A DNA stretch of 64,000 nt from Roseburia hominis (GTDB lineage: Bacteria; Bacillota; Clostridia; Lachnospirales; Lachnospiraceae): positions 3,906,001 through 3,970,000 of the forward strand of contig CP159990.1 of NCBI GenBank assembly GCA_040702975.1, in the 5' to 3' direction. Under the pieces are notes generated by a model. That model had not been told where the DNA came from. It did not search any database and worked only from the letters and a program-made list of their open reading frames with translations. The position numbers were made by a program, and so were the translations under genes. Shown here piece after piece: positions 9,001 to 16,868 of the stretch (position 1 is its first letter; every line of letters begins with the position of its first letter).

Positions 9001-9264
9001 TTATTTATCTTTTACATTTACAAGGAAAGATTCTATCCCTTTTGCCGCAGCGTCCTCATCTCTTCCTTCTGCCACAACCGTAATCTCTTCGCCCGGTGTT
9101 AACCGCAAACTCATCATTCCCATGATGCTCTTGGCATTCACCTGCTTGTCAGCCACCTCTATGTATACTGAACTGGCATATTGACTTGCCTCCTGCACCA
9201 ACAGTGCGATCGGTCTGGCATCTAATCCCTCAGAAAATTGAATCGTTATCGGTTTCTTAATCAT
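9001..9264 (-). CDS. HPr-like/Crh-like protein lacking His15
   Basis: This 87-residue protein has the HPr fold pattern. The site that carries the PTS phosphohistidine reads SEGLDARP, with Asp at position 15 in place of His, while the regulatory Ser46 in AKSIMGMMSL is kept. It should therefore be unable to pass phosphate from enzyme I to sugar permeases but could still be a target of HPr kinase. That is the situation of Bacillus Crh, which has Gln15 and is likewise encoded after whiA. The start overlaps the whiA stop by four bases (ATGA), so the two are translationally coupled. I infer a CcpA co-regulator role; an alternative is a whiA-linked metabolic sensor. Confidence 0.85.
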   Translation of the reverse strand: MIKKPITIQFSEGLDARPIALLVQEASQYASSVYIEVADKQVNAKSIMGMMSLRLTPGEEITVVAEGRDEDAAAKGIESFLVNVKDK

Positions 9265-10220
9265 ACTGCTCCTCCTTGATTTGCCTTTAACTCTTCGGCA
9301 ATTTCACTCAGTTTGCGGAGTCTGTGGTTCACGCCCGATTTGCCCACAGGCGTAGCCAAAAGCCCTCCCAGTTCTTTCAAAGATGCCTCTGGATATGTAA
9401 GTCTTGTCAGGGCCATATCTTTCAATCCTTCCGGCAGCTCATCTAATCCCTTCGTTTCCTGAATATATTTTATATCCTCTATCTGCTTCACCGCAGCGGA
9501 AACTGTTTTATTGATATTCGCAGTCTCGCAGTTCACCTTTCGGTTCACAGAGTTCCTCATCTCTTTCAGAATCCGAACATTCTCAAATTCCATCAGCGCC
9601 ACATGCGCCTCCATGACATTAAGCATGTCAACGATCTGGGAACCTTCCTTCAGGTACACCACAAAAGATTTCTTTCTCGGCACGATCTTTGCATCCAGCG
9701 AAAAGCACTGCATCAGCTTCTGGACCTGGGATGCCTTCTCATTGCTCGCGCATACGATCTCCAAATGATAGGACTTCTCAGGATTGCTCATGGAGCCGCA
9801 GGATAAAAAGACCCCGCGCAAAAATGCCCGCTTACAACACGTCTCCTGGACCACTATATTCCGCACCAACGATAGTTCCTCGGAAATCTCTCCGTATCGG
9901 TCTGTCAGCTTCGCCGCTTGCAGCACCCGCATCGTATCTTCATGCTTTTTCACGATCACATGGAAGGTTACGCTGCCCTTGGAACGATTCACCCGAACCG
10001 CTGTATCAGTCTCTATATTAAATGTTTTTTTCAATAAAGTAAAGCATTTTCTTGCAACTGCCAGATTTTCCGTGCGGATTTTAAGAAAATACCGCCCTCT
10101 GCTGTCAATTACCACCGTTCCACACATGCTGATGATTGCTGCCATTTCCGCAATCTGACAATGCCTGGCAGGGCTTAACTGTCTGGACAGTTCTTCTTTT
10201 ACATTTCCTGAAAATGACAT
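9261..10220 (-). CDS. whiA: WhiA family DNA-binding regulator
   Basis: This 319-residue protein has the two-part WhiA layout: an N-terminal LAGLIDADG homing-endonuclease-like fold (MSFSGNVKEELSRQ to about residue 200) without nuclease function, and a C-terminal helix-turn-helix (SLKELGGLLATPVGKSGVNH near residues 280-300). WhiA binds DNA and affects cell division and chromosome segregation in firmicutes and sporulation in actinobacteria. It sits 10 bases after rapZ and overlaps the HPr-like gene, matching the conserved yvcJ-yvcL-crh order. Confidence 0.93.
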   Translation of the reverse strand: MSFSGNVKEELSRQLSPARHCQIAEMAAIISMCGTVVIDSRGRYFLKIRTENLAVARKCFTLLKKTFNIETDTAVRVNRSKGSVTFHVIVKKHEDTMRVLQAAKLTDRYGEISEELSLVRNIVVQETCCKRAFLRGVFLSCGSMSNPEKSYHLEIVCASNEKASQVQKLMQCFSLDAKIVPRKKSFVVYLKEGSQIVDMLNVMEAHVALMEFENVRILKEMRNSVNRKVNCETANINKTVSAAVKQIEDIKYIQETKGLDELPEGLKDMALTRLTYPEASLKELGGLLATPVGKSGVNHRLRKLSEIAEELKANQGGAV

Positions 10221-10230
10221 CGCTTACCAC

Positions 10231-11112
10231 CTACTTTGCCTTCGTAATGGCATCCTTCTCAATATCACGATGCTCTTTTTTTAAGCCATAAGACGCTTCG
10301 CGCTCTTCCAGTTTTTCAAACAATGCATTTGCCAGAGTGACCGAGCGGTGCTTTCCGCCCGTGCAGCCAATGGCGATCACAAGCTGATGCTTTCCTTCCG
10401 CCACATAATTGGGGATCAGAAATTCTACCATCTCCACCAGTTTCTCCAAAAACTTCACAGCGGTCTCATTTCCCATCACATAATCCTGCACCTCTTTATC
10501 GTTGCCGCTTAAAGGACGCAGCTCTTCGATATAGTAAGGATTCGGAAGAAATCTCACATCGAACACCAGGTCCGCATCATTTGGTATCCCGTATTTGAAC
10601 CCAAAAGATAAAACATTAATATACAGGTTCTTATATTCTTTGTTCTCCATAAAGATTTTATTCAGCTCCGCCTTCAGTTCCCGCGTCAGCATCCGGCTGG
10701 TGTCCAGAATATATTCTGCATGCTGCTTCAGGAACTCGATCTTCTGCCGTTCTTTGGCAATCCCCAGTTCAACTCTTCCGCCTCCCGCAAGCGGGTGGTT
10801 CCTCCGGGTCTCCTTGTAGCGTTTGACCAGAGACTCATCTGATGCATCGAGGAACAGAATCTCATAGGCGATCCCGCCCTCATCCATCTCTTTTAAAATG
10901 TGCTCCATCTCGTTGAGGCTCTGCCCGTTCCGGATGTCAAGTCCAAGCGCGATCTTCGTGATCTCGCCGCCCGGCACCAGCATAAGCTCCGTCAGCTTCG
11001 GGACCAGAGGAATCGGCAGATTGTCCACACAAAAATACCCTATGTCCTCCATCATCTTTAAGGTTGTACTTTTACCGGCACCGGACATGCCTGTCACGAT
11101 CACAAAACGCAT
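10231..11112 (-). CDS. rapZ: RapZ/YvcJ nucleotide-binding protein
   Basis: This 293-residue P-loop protein has Walker A GMSGAGKST at residues 8-16, DNLP after it, and the C-terminal GCTGGKHRSV signature. RapZ-family proteins bind nucleotides and UDP-GlcNAc precursors; in enterobacteria RapZ adapts RNase E to a small RNA, while in Bacillus YvcJ affects competence and carbon metabolism. It is one base after murB and ten before whiA. The yvcK/glmR gene that normally follows yvcJ is absent from this cluster. Confidence 0.93.
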   Translation of the reverse strand: MRFVIVTGMSGAGKSTTLKMMEDIGYFCVDNLPIPLVPKLTELMLVPGGEITKIALGLDIRNGQSLNEMEHILKEMDEGGIAYEILFLDASDESLVKRYKETRRNHPLAGGGRVELGIAKERQKIEFLKQHAEYILDTSRMLTRELKAELNKIFMENKEYKNLYINVLSFGFKYGIPNDADLVFDVRFLPNPYYIEELRPLSGNDKEVQDYVMGNETAVKFLEKLVEMVEFLIPNYVAEGKHQLVIAIGCTGGKHRSVTLANALFEKLEEREASYGLKKEHRDIEKDAITKAK

Positions 11113-11113
11113 C

Positions 11114-12025
11114 TTAGAATTCTCCTATCCTCTTCACTTCCGGCTCTAATGTCACGCCGAATTTCTCTTTTACGGTATTCACCACGTGCCGGATCAGGTT
11201 CACGATATCCTCCGCCGTGGCATCTCCTGTATTGATCACGAAGCCGCAATGCTTTTCAGACACCTGCGCCCCGCCGATCCGCGAGCCTCTAAGGCCCGAA
11301 TCCTGTATAAGTTTCCCGGCGAAATACCCTTCCGGGCGTTTAAACGTACTTCCGGCACTGGGATACTCAAGCGGCTGCTTCTCCACCCTTCTTTTCCGCA
11401 GATCCTCCATCTTCGAGCGGATCTCTTCCCGTTCTCCTCTTTGCAGGCTGATCCGCGCCTCCAGAACAATATAATCCTTTCGGGAAATGATGCTGGTGCG
11501 GTACCCCATCTCCAGTTCCGCAAGGGGAAGCTCCAGAATATCCCCGTCCCTTGTGAGCACGGTCGCGGATCTGAGCACGTCCTTCATCTCACCACCGTAA
11601 GCACCTGCATTCATCACCACAGCACCGCCTAACGTCCCCGGAATACCCGCCGCAAATTCAAAACCGGTAAGTCCTGCCTCAAGTGCTGTTACCGCAATCT
11701 GCGCAAGGGAGCAGCCCGCCTCGGCGCGAATCACATTGCCCTCTACCCGGAGACGGTTCAGGGACTGGTGAAACTTCATCATCACGCCTCGATACCCCTT
11801 GTCCCCCACAAGAAGATTGCTTCCATTCCCCAGTATATAATATGGCACGCCCTCCTTGTGGCATAACTGGATCGCGCCTTTTATCTCCTCTGCCTTTACC
11901 GGCATCACCAGGTAGTCTGCCGGGCCTCCCACCCTGAATGTCGTGTGTCTTCTAAGCGGCTCGTTCCTGCGGACCCGCTCTTCATCTATAACCGTAAGTA
12001 ACTGTTCTTCAAAATGATTTTCCAT
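11114..12025 (-). CDS. murB: UDP-N-acetylenolpyruvoylglucosamine reductase
   Basis: This 303-residue FAD enzyme reduces UDP-GlcNAc-enolpyruvate to UDP-MurNAc, the second committed step of peptidoglycan synthesis, in the cytosol. Visible motifs are GNGSNLLVGDKG and GIPGTLGGAVVMNAGAYGGE (FAD binding) and YPSAGSTFKRPEG, which carries the proton-donating Ser of type II MurB. The 5' end faces the divergent CNNM gene. It is the first gene of murB-rapZ-whiA-HPr-like, with 1- to 10-base gaps or overlaps. Confidence 0.95.
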   Translation of the reverse strand: MENHFEEQLLTVIDEERVRRNEPLRRHTTFRVGGPADYLVMPVKAEEIKGAIQLCHKEGVPYYILGNGSNLLVGDKGYRGVMMKFHQSLNRLRVEGNVIRAEAGCSLAQIAVTALEAGLTGFEFAAGIPGTLGGAVVMNAGAYGGEMKDVLRSATVLTRDGDILELPLAELEMGYRTSIISRKDYIVLEARISLQRGEREEIRSKMEDLRKRRVEKQPLEYPSAGSTFKRPEGYFAGKLIQDSGLRGSRIGGAQVSEKHCGFVINTGDATAEDIVNLIRHVVNTVKEKFGVTLEPEVKRIGEF

Positions 12026-12187
12026 AATCTGCCCCTTATTCTCTTCATTTTTCGCTGCATAAAAAGAAAAGGCGAAAAAGAATCCCGATTATGAGATTCT
12101 TTGGGATACCCTTATATGATTATGCAGCAAGCCAGCATTTCAATCACACTTATCATACACTAAATTACTCCTAAGTTCAACGTGCTC

Positions 12188-12216
12188 TTGCAAAATCCAC
12201 CAAAATGGATTATATT
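12188..12216 (+). promoter_or_regulatory. Promoter of the CNNM transporter gene
   Basis: TTGCAA (12188-12193) and TATATT (12211-12216) are separated by 17 bases, about 40 bases before the GTG start. Confidence 0.55.
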
Positions 12217-12257
12217 AAATATCAAATACCAATTTACAAAAGGAGTGATTTTTTACT

Positions 12258-13565
12258 GTGGACCCTAGTAGTGTCACGCAAATCGTAATTCTATTCATTT
12301 TACTTCTGCTGTCCGGCTTTTTTTCATCGGCAGAGACAGCACTGACGACCGTAAACAAGATACGGATGCGTTCCCTGGCGGAGGAGGGGAACCGGCGCGC
12401 AGCGACCGTCCTGAATATTACAGAGAATTCCGGGAAGATGCTCAGCGCGATTCTGATCGGCAATAACATTGTCAATCTCTCCGCGGCTTCACTGACTACC
12501 ACTTTGGCGTACAGTCTGGGCGGCTCGGCAGTTGCACTTGCCAGCGGTATCCTGACTCTTCTGATCCTGCTCTTCGGCGAGATTACCCCGAAGACCATGG
12601 CGACGATCCACGCCGAGAGGGTATCACTTTTTTACGCACCTGTTATTCATATATTCATGAAGCTCATGACCCCCGTCATTTTTCTCGTGAACAGTTTGTC
12701 GATGGGTGTACTTTTCCTGCTTCGGATCGATCCGAATGCACGAACGGATGTCATGACCGAGACTGAGCTTCGGACCATCGTAGATGTCAGCCACGAAGAC
12801 GGAGTCATCGAGTCAGAAGAAAAAGAAATGATCTATAACGTGTTCGATTTAGGCGACGCCAAGGCGAAGGACGTTATGGTCCCAAGGATTAACGTAACGT
12901 TTGCTGACGTAAACTGCACCTATGAGGAGCTGCTCGAATTATTCCGGGAGGATAAATTCACACGTCTCCCCGTATATGAAGAGTCAAAGGATAATGTAAT
13001 AGGCACGATCAATATGAAGGACCTGTTACTGTTCGATAATAAGAAGAATGATTTCCACATTCGGAATATTTTAAGAGAGGCATATTTTACTTACGAGTAC
13101 AAGAATATTTCCGAGCTATTGGTAGAGATGCGACAGGCTTCTTTCAATATCGCTATTGTGCTGGACGAATATGGCGAGACCTCCGGGCTCATCACTCTGG
13201 AAGATATCCTGGAGGAGATCGTGGGCGAGATCCACGACGAATACGATGAGAACGAGGAAGAAGAGATCCGCGCCCTGAACGAACGGGAATATGTCGCGGC
13301 CGGATATACCAATCTGGACGATTTGAACGACAGTCTGGATATCCATCTGGAATCAGAGGATTATGATTCCATCGGAGGATTTATCATTGGTCTGCTTGAC
13401 CGGCTTCCGTCTGCCGGCGATGAGGTGACTACCGAGGACGGTATCCGAATCGTGGTAGAAAAGCTGGATAAGAACCGGATCGAGCAGGTACACCTGTATC
13501 TGCCACAGCAAAAGGTGACAACAAAGGAAGACAAACGCAGTCATGATACAAGGGAGTCCGACTAA
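12258..13565 (+). CDS. CNNM/CorC family membrane transporter with CBS pair (hemolysin-like)
   Basis: This 435-residue protein starts with GTG at 12258 behind AAAAGGAGTG. Residues 1-170 form the CNNM membrane domain with hydrophobic helices, including LLLSGFFSSAETAL and FGEITPKTMA. Residues about 205-325 are two CBS motifs (VMVPRINVTF ... RLPVYEESKDNVIG ... VLDEYGETSGLITLEDILEEIVGEI). The C-terminal 80 residues are the CorC_HlyC domain. Family members handle Mg2+ or Co2+ efflux; the historical name hemolysin is misleading. The gene is monocistronic, with its own promoter and terminator. Confidence 0.9.
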   Translation: MDPSSVTQIVILFILLLLSGFFSSAETALTTVNKIRMRSLAEEGNRRAATVLNITENSGKMLSAILIGNNIVNLSAASLTTTLAYSLGGSAVALASGILTLLILLFGEITPKTMATIHAERVSLFYAPVIHIFMKLMTPVIFLVNSLSMGVLFLLRIDPNARTDVMTETELRTIVDVSHEDGVIESEEKEMIYNVFDLGDAKAKDVMVPRINVTFADVNCTYEELLELFREDKFTRLPVYEESKDNVIGTINMKDLLLFDNKKNDFHIRNILREAYFTYEYKNISELLVEMRQASFNIAIVLDEYGETSGLITLEDILEEIVGEIHDEYDENEEEEIRALNEREYVAAGYTNLDDLNDSLDIHLESEDYDSIGGFIIGLLDRLPSAGDEVTTEDGIRIVVEKLDKNRIEQVHLYLPQQKVTTKEDKRSHDTRESD

Positions 13566-13630
13566 TCATAGCGCTATGGCGGAGCGAAGCCCCCTGGGCC
13601 ATGGCTATGGACAGACGGGATAGTCAACCT

Positions 13631-13659
13631 GGCAGATGAGTTTTTCATCTGCCTTTTTT
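13631..13659 (+). terminator. Terminator of the CNNM gene
   Basis: GGCAGATGA pairs with TCATCTGCC and is followed by TTTTTT. It lies about 65 bases past the stop. Confidence 0.85.
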
Positions 13660-13803
13660 ATATATAACTTCTCGGGATCTCAATGAAAAAAATAAACCCA
13701 GGTGTCCTTTGAGCAAATTGTTAAGAGTTTTTTGAAAAAAGTGGGCTATACTAATCAACGTTCATGGAACAGATAAAAGAGAGGGGATATGGAGGAAATT
13801 TCA

Positions 13804-14181
13804 ATGAAATACATGAGACAATTTGGAATCATATTGGGGGTGACCTGTATAGGAGAGGTGCTGAAATATTTTATACCCCTTCCGATTCCTGGAAGTATTT
13901 ATGGGTTGGTGCTAATGCTGGCCTTTCTTATGCTGGGAGTCATAAAGCTGGAGAAAGTCAAAGAGACTGGAGAGTTTCTGATTGAGATCATGCCGCTGAT
14001 GTTCATACCGGCGGCGGTGGGACTCATCACTTCATGGGAGCAGCTCAGCAGTATTTTGGTGCCCGTGTGCGTGATTACGGTAGTCACTACATTTCTGGTC
14101 ATGATCGTGACCGGAAAAGTCACTGATTTGGTCATCTTCAGAAAGAAAGGGGAACAGCGCGATGAATCAACTCATGCTTAA
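13804..14181 (+). CDS. lrgA: CidA/LrgA family membrane protein
   Basis: This protein of about 125 residues has four hydrophobic segments and the family motif LPIPGSIYGLVLM near the start, with FIPAAVGLI in the middle. An ATG at 13789 also exists, but it overlaps the GGAGG that serves ATG at 13804, so the latter is chosen. LrgA-type holin-like proteins act in the inner membrane with LrgB. They are linked to murein hydrolase control and, in several bacteria, to pyruvate or overflow metabolite transport. The end overlaps lrgB by 20 bases. Confidence 0.9.
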   Translation: MKYMRQFGIILGVTCIGEVLKYFIPLPIPGSIYGLVLMLAFLMLGVIKLEKVKETGEFLIEIMPLMFIPAAVGLITSWEQLSSILVPVCVITVVTTFLVMIVTGKVTDLVIFRKKGEQRDESTHA

Positions 14182-14854
14182 TTCTGCAACGGTAGGAATC
14201 GTGATCAGCGTACTGGCCTATGAGATCGGAATGGCAGTGAAGAAAAAATGGAAGCTGGCAATTTTGAATCCGCTTTTGATTTCCATCATCCTGGTTATCG
14301 GAGTTTTGCTGCTTTTGGATGTGGATTACGAGAGCTATAATGTGAGCGCAAAATATTTGAGTTATCTGCTTACACCTGCAACGGTTTGCCTTGCCATCCC
14401 TCTTTATCAGCAGTTGGAGTTATTAAAAAAGAACGCATTTGCAATTTTCGTGGGAATTTTGTCCGGTGTCCTGACCAGTCTGGTCTCCATCTGGGCGATG
14501 GCAGTGTTATTCCAATTAACTCATGAGGAATATGTGACGCTGCTTCCCAAATCAATCACAACGGCAATCGGTATGGGCGTGTCGGAGGAACTGGGCGGTT
14601 ATGCGGCGATTTCGGCTGCAGTCATCATTATCACAGGTGTCCTGGGAAATATAATCGCGGAGACTGTTTGCAAAATAGCCCGCATCAGGCATCCGATTGC
14701 AAGAGGACTGGCACTCGGTACGTCGGCACATGCGATCGGCACAGCCAGAGCGATGGAAATGGGAGAGGTGGAAGGCGCCATGAGCAGCCTGGCAATCGTG
14801 TCAGCCGGATTATTTACAGTCATAGGTGCGTCCATATTTGCCGGATTTTACTAA
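14162..14854 (+). CDS. lrgB: LrgB family membrane protein
   Basis: This 230-residue, strongly hydrophobic protein carries the LrgB landmarks LPKSITTAIGMGVSEELGG and LGTSAHAIGTARAMEMGE. It pairs with LrgA, encoded by the overlapping gene upstream, to form the LrgAB membrane system. The overlap of 20 bases implies coupled expression. No LytTR or LysR regulator is beside the pair, so control is unknown. Confidence 0.93.
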   Translation: MNQLMLNSATVGIVISVLAYEIGMAVKKKWKLAILNPLLISIILVIGVLLLLDVDYESYNVSAKYLSYLLTPATVCLAIPLYQQLELLKKNAFAIFVGILSGVLTSLVSIWAMAVLFQLTHEEYVTLLPKSITTAIGMGVSEELGGYAAISAAVIIITGVLGNIIAETVCKIARIRHPIARGLALGTSAHAIGTARAMEMGEVEGAMSSLAIVSAGLFTVIGASIFAGFY

Positions 14855-14878
14855 AATAAGGTCCATTTGACCTTATTT
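14854..14878 (+). terminator. Hairpin terminator of lrgAB
   Basis: A perfect 10-bp stem AAATAAGGTC/GACCTTATTT with a 5-nt loop begins at the lrgB stop. The U tract is only TTATTT, so efficiency may be modest. Confidence 0.6.
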
Positions 14879-14950
14879 CGGGTATGCATTGTAACTAAAT
14901 GATGTGAATCACCTTGCAGTCCCTAGATGGCAAATATGTTGGGGCAGGGG

Positions 14951-14987
14951 AGAAATCTTTGCATATAGTAATATAGAAAAGATTTCT
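14951..14987 (+). promoter_or_regulatory. Leader hairpin before the amidase RBS
   Basis: AGAAATCTTT (14951-14960) pairs perfectly with AAAGATTTCT (14978-14987), 15 bases before the amidase ATG. It may stabilise the mRNA or tune translation. Confidence 0.4.
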
Positions 14988-15002
14988 TGCGAGGGAAAAA
15001 TT

Positions 15003-15797
15003 ATGCCATATTCAATCATGCTCGATGCCGGTCACGGAGGGGCGCGGGATCCTGGCGCTGTGTATAACGGGCGGCAGGAGAAAGAGGATAATCTGAACCT
15101 GGTACTGGCAATTGGTGAGATTCTGCAAAATAATGGACTGGACGTGGAATATACCAGGACGACGGATGTATATGAAAGTCCTTCTCAAAAGGCGAGGGAA
15201 GCAAATGAGGCCGGGGTGGATTTCTTCGTGTCGATCCATCGTAATTCCAGCCCGGTTCCGGGACAATACATGGGAGTAGAAAGTCTGGTCTACGATTTGT
15301 CCGGAATCAAATATGAGATGGCGCAGAACATTAATGCACAGTTGGAGACGGTGGGATTCGTGAATCTGGGTGTAAAAGCCCGTCCAAATCTGGTGGTTCT
15401 TCGCAGAACGCAGATGCCGGCCGTACTGGTCGAGGTAGGATTTATCAATTCCGAGACGGACAACAGGATTTTTGATGAAAACTTTGAGGCAATCGCCCAG
15501 GCAATTGCCCGGGGCATATTGGAAACACTGAACCTGGGTGGAACAGAGACAACCGGCCCGGGGGAAACGGAACACCCGCGCGTAAATTACCGTGTGCAGG
15601 TGGGCGCATTCCGCCATCAGCCATACGCACAAAGGCTCCTGCGCGAACTGACAGAACAGGATTTTCCGGCAGATATATACGAAGGCGGCCCCTATTACCG
15701 CGTACAGGTGGGAAATTATGAAACACTGGACGAAGCAGTGGGAATGGAGAGACGTTTAAAACGGGCAGGGTATCCTACTGTTGTCGTCAGCTCCTAG
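15003..15797 (+). CDS. N-acetylmuramoyl-L-alanine amidase with C-terminal SPOR domain
   Basis: This 264-residue protein starts with ATG at 15003 behind GAGGG; the frame extends 33 codons further upstream but without an RBS. Residues 4-175 are an Amidase_3 domain with zinc ligands His11 in LDAGHGG, Glu26 and the His of FVSIHRNS, and the catalytic Glu of VLVEVGFINS. Residues about 195-264 hold a SPOR repeat (YRVQVGAFRHQPYAQRL ... YYRVQVGNYETLDEA), which binds denuded glycan strands at division sites. No signal peptide is present, so it may act in the mother cell or be released by lysis. It is probably monocistronic. Confidence 0.9.
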   Translation: MPYSIMLDAGHGGARDPGAVYNGRQEKEDNLNLVLAIGEILQNNGLDVEYTRTTDVYESPSQKAREANEAGVDFFVSIHRNSSPVPGQYMGVESLVYDLSGIKYEMAQNINAQLETVGFVNLGVKARPNLVVLRRTQMPAVLVEVGFINSETDNRIFDENFEAIAQAIARGILETLNLGGTETTGPGETEHPRVNYRVQVGAFRHQPYAQRLLRELTEQDFPADIYEGGPYYRVQVGNYETLDEAVGMERRLKRAGYPTVVVSS

Positions 15798-15817
15798 AAA
15801 GAATCACGGTCGGTATT

Positions 15818-15857
15818 CCCGGTGGCTAAGATTGAGGGGGCCACCGGGAGGTAGGCT
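15818..15857 (+). terminator. Hairpin after the amidase gene
   Basis: A perfect CCCGGTGGC/GCCACCGGG stem (15818-15826 with 15840-15848) is followed within a few bases by TTTT. It lies 20 bases past the stop. Confidence 0.5.
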
Positions 15858-15938
15858 TTTCTATCATTGATTTGGAAGGCTGTTGGCAGTATAATAGGAC
15901 TGTCAGCAGCTATTTTTTTGAAGAAAAGGAGAAAAATT

Positions 15939-16622
15939 ATGGCAGGAAAATTAGAATTTCGCGAAAAACTGGCAGGAATACAAAGCCTTTGCAAAAGCAA
16001 AAACAATCAAATAGAAAAAAGCGAAGTAGAAGAATATTTTCAGGAGGACAACCTGTCAAGAGAACAGATGGATCTGGTCTTCGACTATCTACTTTCCCAA
16101 AACATTGTCGTAAAGAATTACATTAAGACCGGCGGTGCAGTCATTCAGGCCGAAGAAAACGAAGAAATCGCCCTGTCAGCCGAAGAACAGCAGTACCTTA
16201 GCACCTATGAAGAAGAGCTCCGCCAGATGAAAGACAATCCCTTTCTAAAGAACTGCCTCCAAAACGTCATTCAAATAGCCAACGAACTCCATCGTCCCGA
16301 AATCTTCCTCGGAGACATGGTACAAGAAGGAAACGTCGGCCTCATGACCGCCATGTCCCAGGAAAACTACACAGAAGCGACCCTTCTTAAGGCGGCCCGC
16401 GAAAACATACAAGCCCTCCTGGAGTCCCAGACCGAGACCCGAAAAAAAGACAGACGAATGGCCGACCGCGTAAACGATCTTGACCAGCAAATCCAGCAAC
16501 TAACCCAGGACCTCGGCCGCAAAATCACCGTAGACGAACTGGCCACCCACCTAAACATCACCGAAGAAGAAATCGCCGATATCCTAAAACTAGCCGGAGA
16601 AGACCTCCCTCCAAATGACTAA
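15939..16622 (+). CDS. Truncated sigma-70-like protein (region 1.1, partial 2 and 3 only)
   Basis: This 227-residue protein starts with ATG at 15939 behind AAAGGAG; a longer frame from 15867 lacks an RBS. Residues about 18-60 resemble sigma region 1.1 (EEYFQEDNLSREQMDLVFDY). Residues about 105-135 resemble regions 2.1-2.2 (FLGDMVQEGNVGLMTAM, compare DLIQEGNLGL of RpoD). The last 50 residues resemble region 3 (LTQDLGRKITVDELATHLNI). The aromatic DNA-melting segment of region 2.3, the -10 readers of 2.4 and all of region 4 are missing. It could bind core RNA polymerase without reading promoters, for example as a sigma competitor. The gene is complete and free of stops, so it is not simply a broken rpoD. 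Confidence 0.75.
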   Translation: MAGKLEFREKLAGIQSLCKSKNNQIEKSEVEEYFQEDNLSREQMDLVFDYLLSQNIVVKNYIKTGGAVIQAEENEEIALSAEEQQYLSTYEEELRQMKDNPFLKNCLQNVIQIANELHRPEIFLGDMVQEGNVGLMTAMSQENYTEATLLKAARENIQALLESQTETRKKDRRMADRVNDLDQQIQQLTQDLGRKITVDELATHLNITEEEIADILKLAGEDLPPND

Positions 16623-16699
16623 AATTTTGTTACAAAAAACCATAAATATCACCAATATCTCCCCCACACAACTTCACTATGGCCGTAGAAGAGACACCA

Positions 16700-16854
16700 G
16701 CCGCCGGAGCACCGTCTTACTATGCAGGACCGTAGAAAACGCCGGCACTTACAGGCAGAAGCCGCCCATCAAGGCGGCGCCCTGGCTGTTAGTACCGCTG
16801 CGTTTTCTTCCGAGCGAAAGCGTGTCCGGCATAGTAAGACGGTGCTCCGGCGGC
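16700..16854. repeat. Long imperfect hairpin with 26-bp perfect arms
   Basis: A perfect 26-bp inverted repeat (16700-16725 and 16829-16854) encloses about 100 bases that pair again imperfectly (a shared AGAAAACGC block). A GCCGCC/GGCGGC hairpin (16761-16778) forms the tip. It fills the gap between convergent genes 15939-16622 and 16869-19349 and ends 14 bases from the GH3 stop. It lacks a T run. It may be a bidirectional transcription block, a mobile palindromic unit or a structured RNA. Confidence 0.75.
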
Positions 16855-16868
16855 GTCCCCCCTCTTCG

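Noticed and set aside
13719..13752. Promoter for lrgAB with TATACT box
   Set aside because: A -10-like TATACT at 13747-13752 exists, but no -35 lies at a workable distance, so I did not list it.
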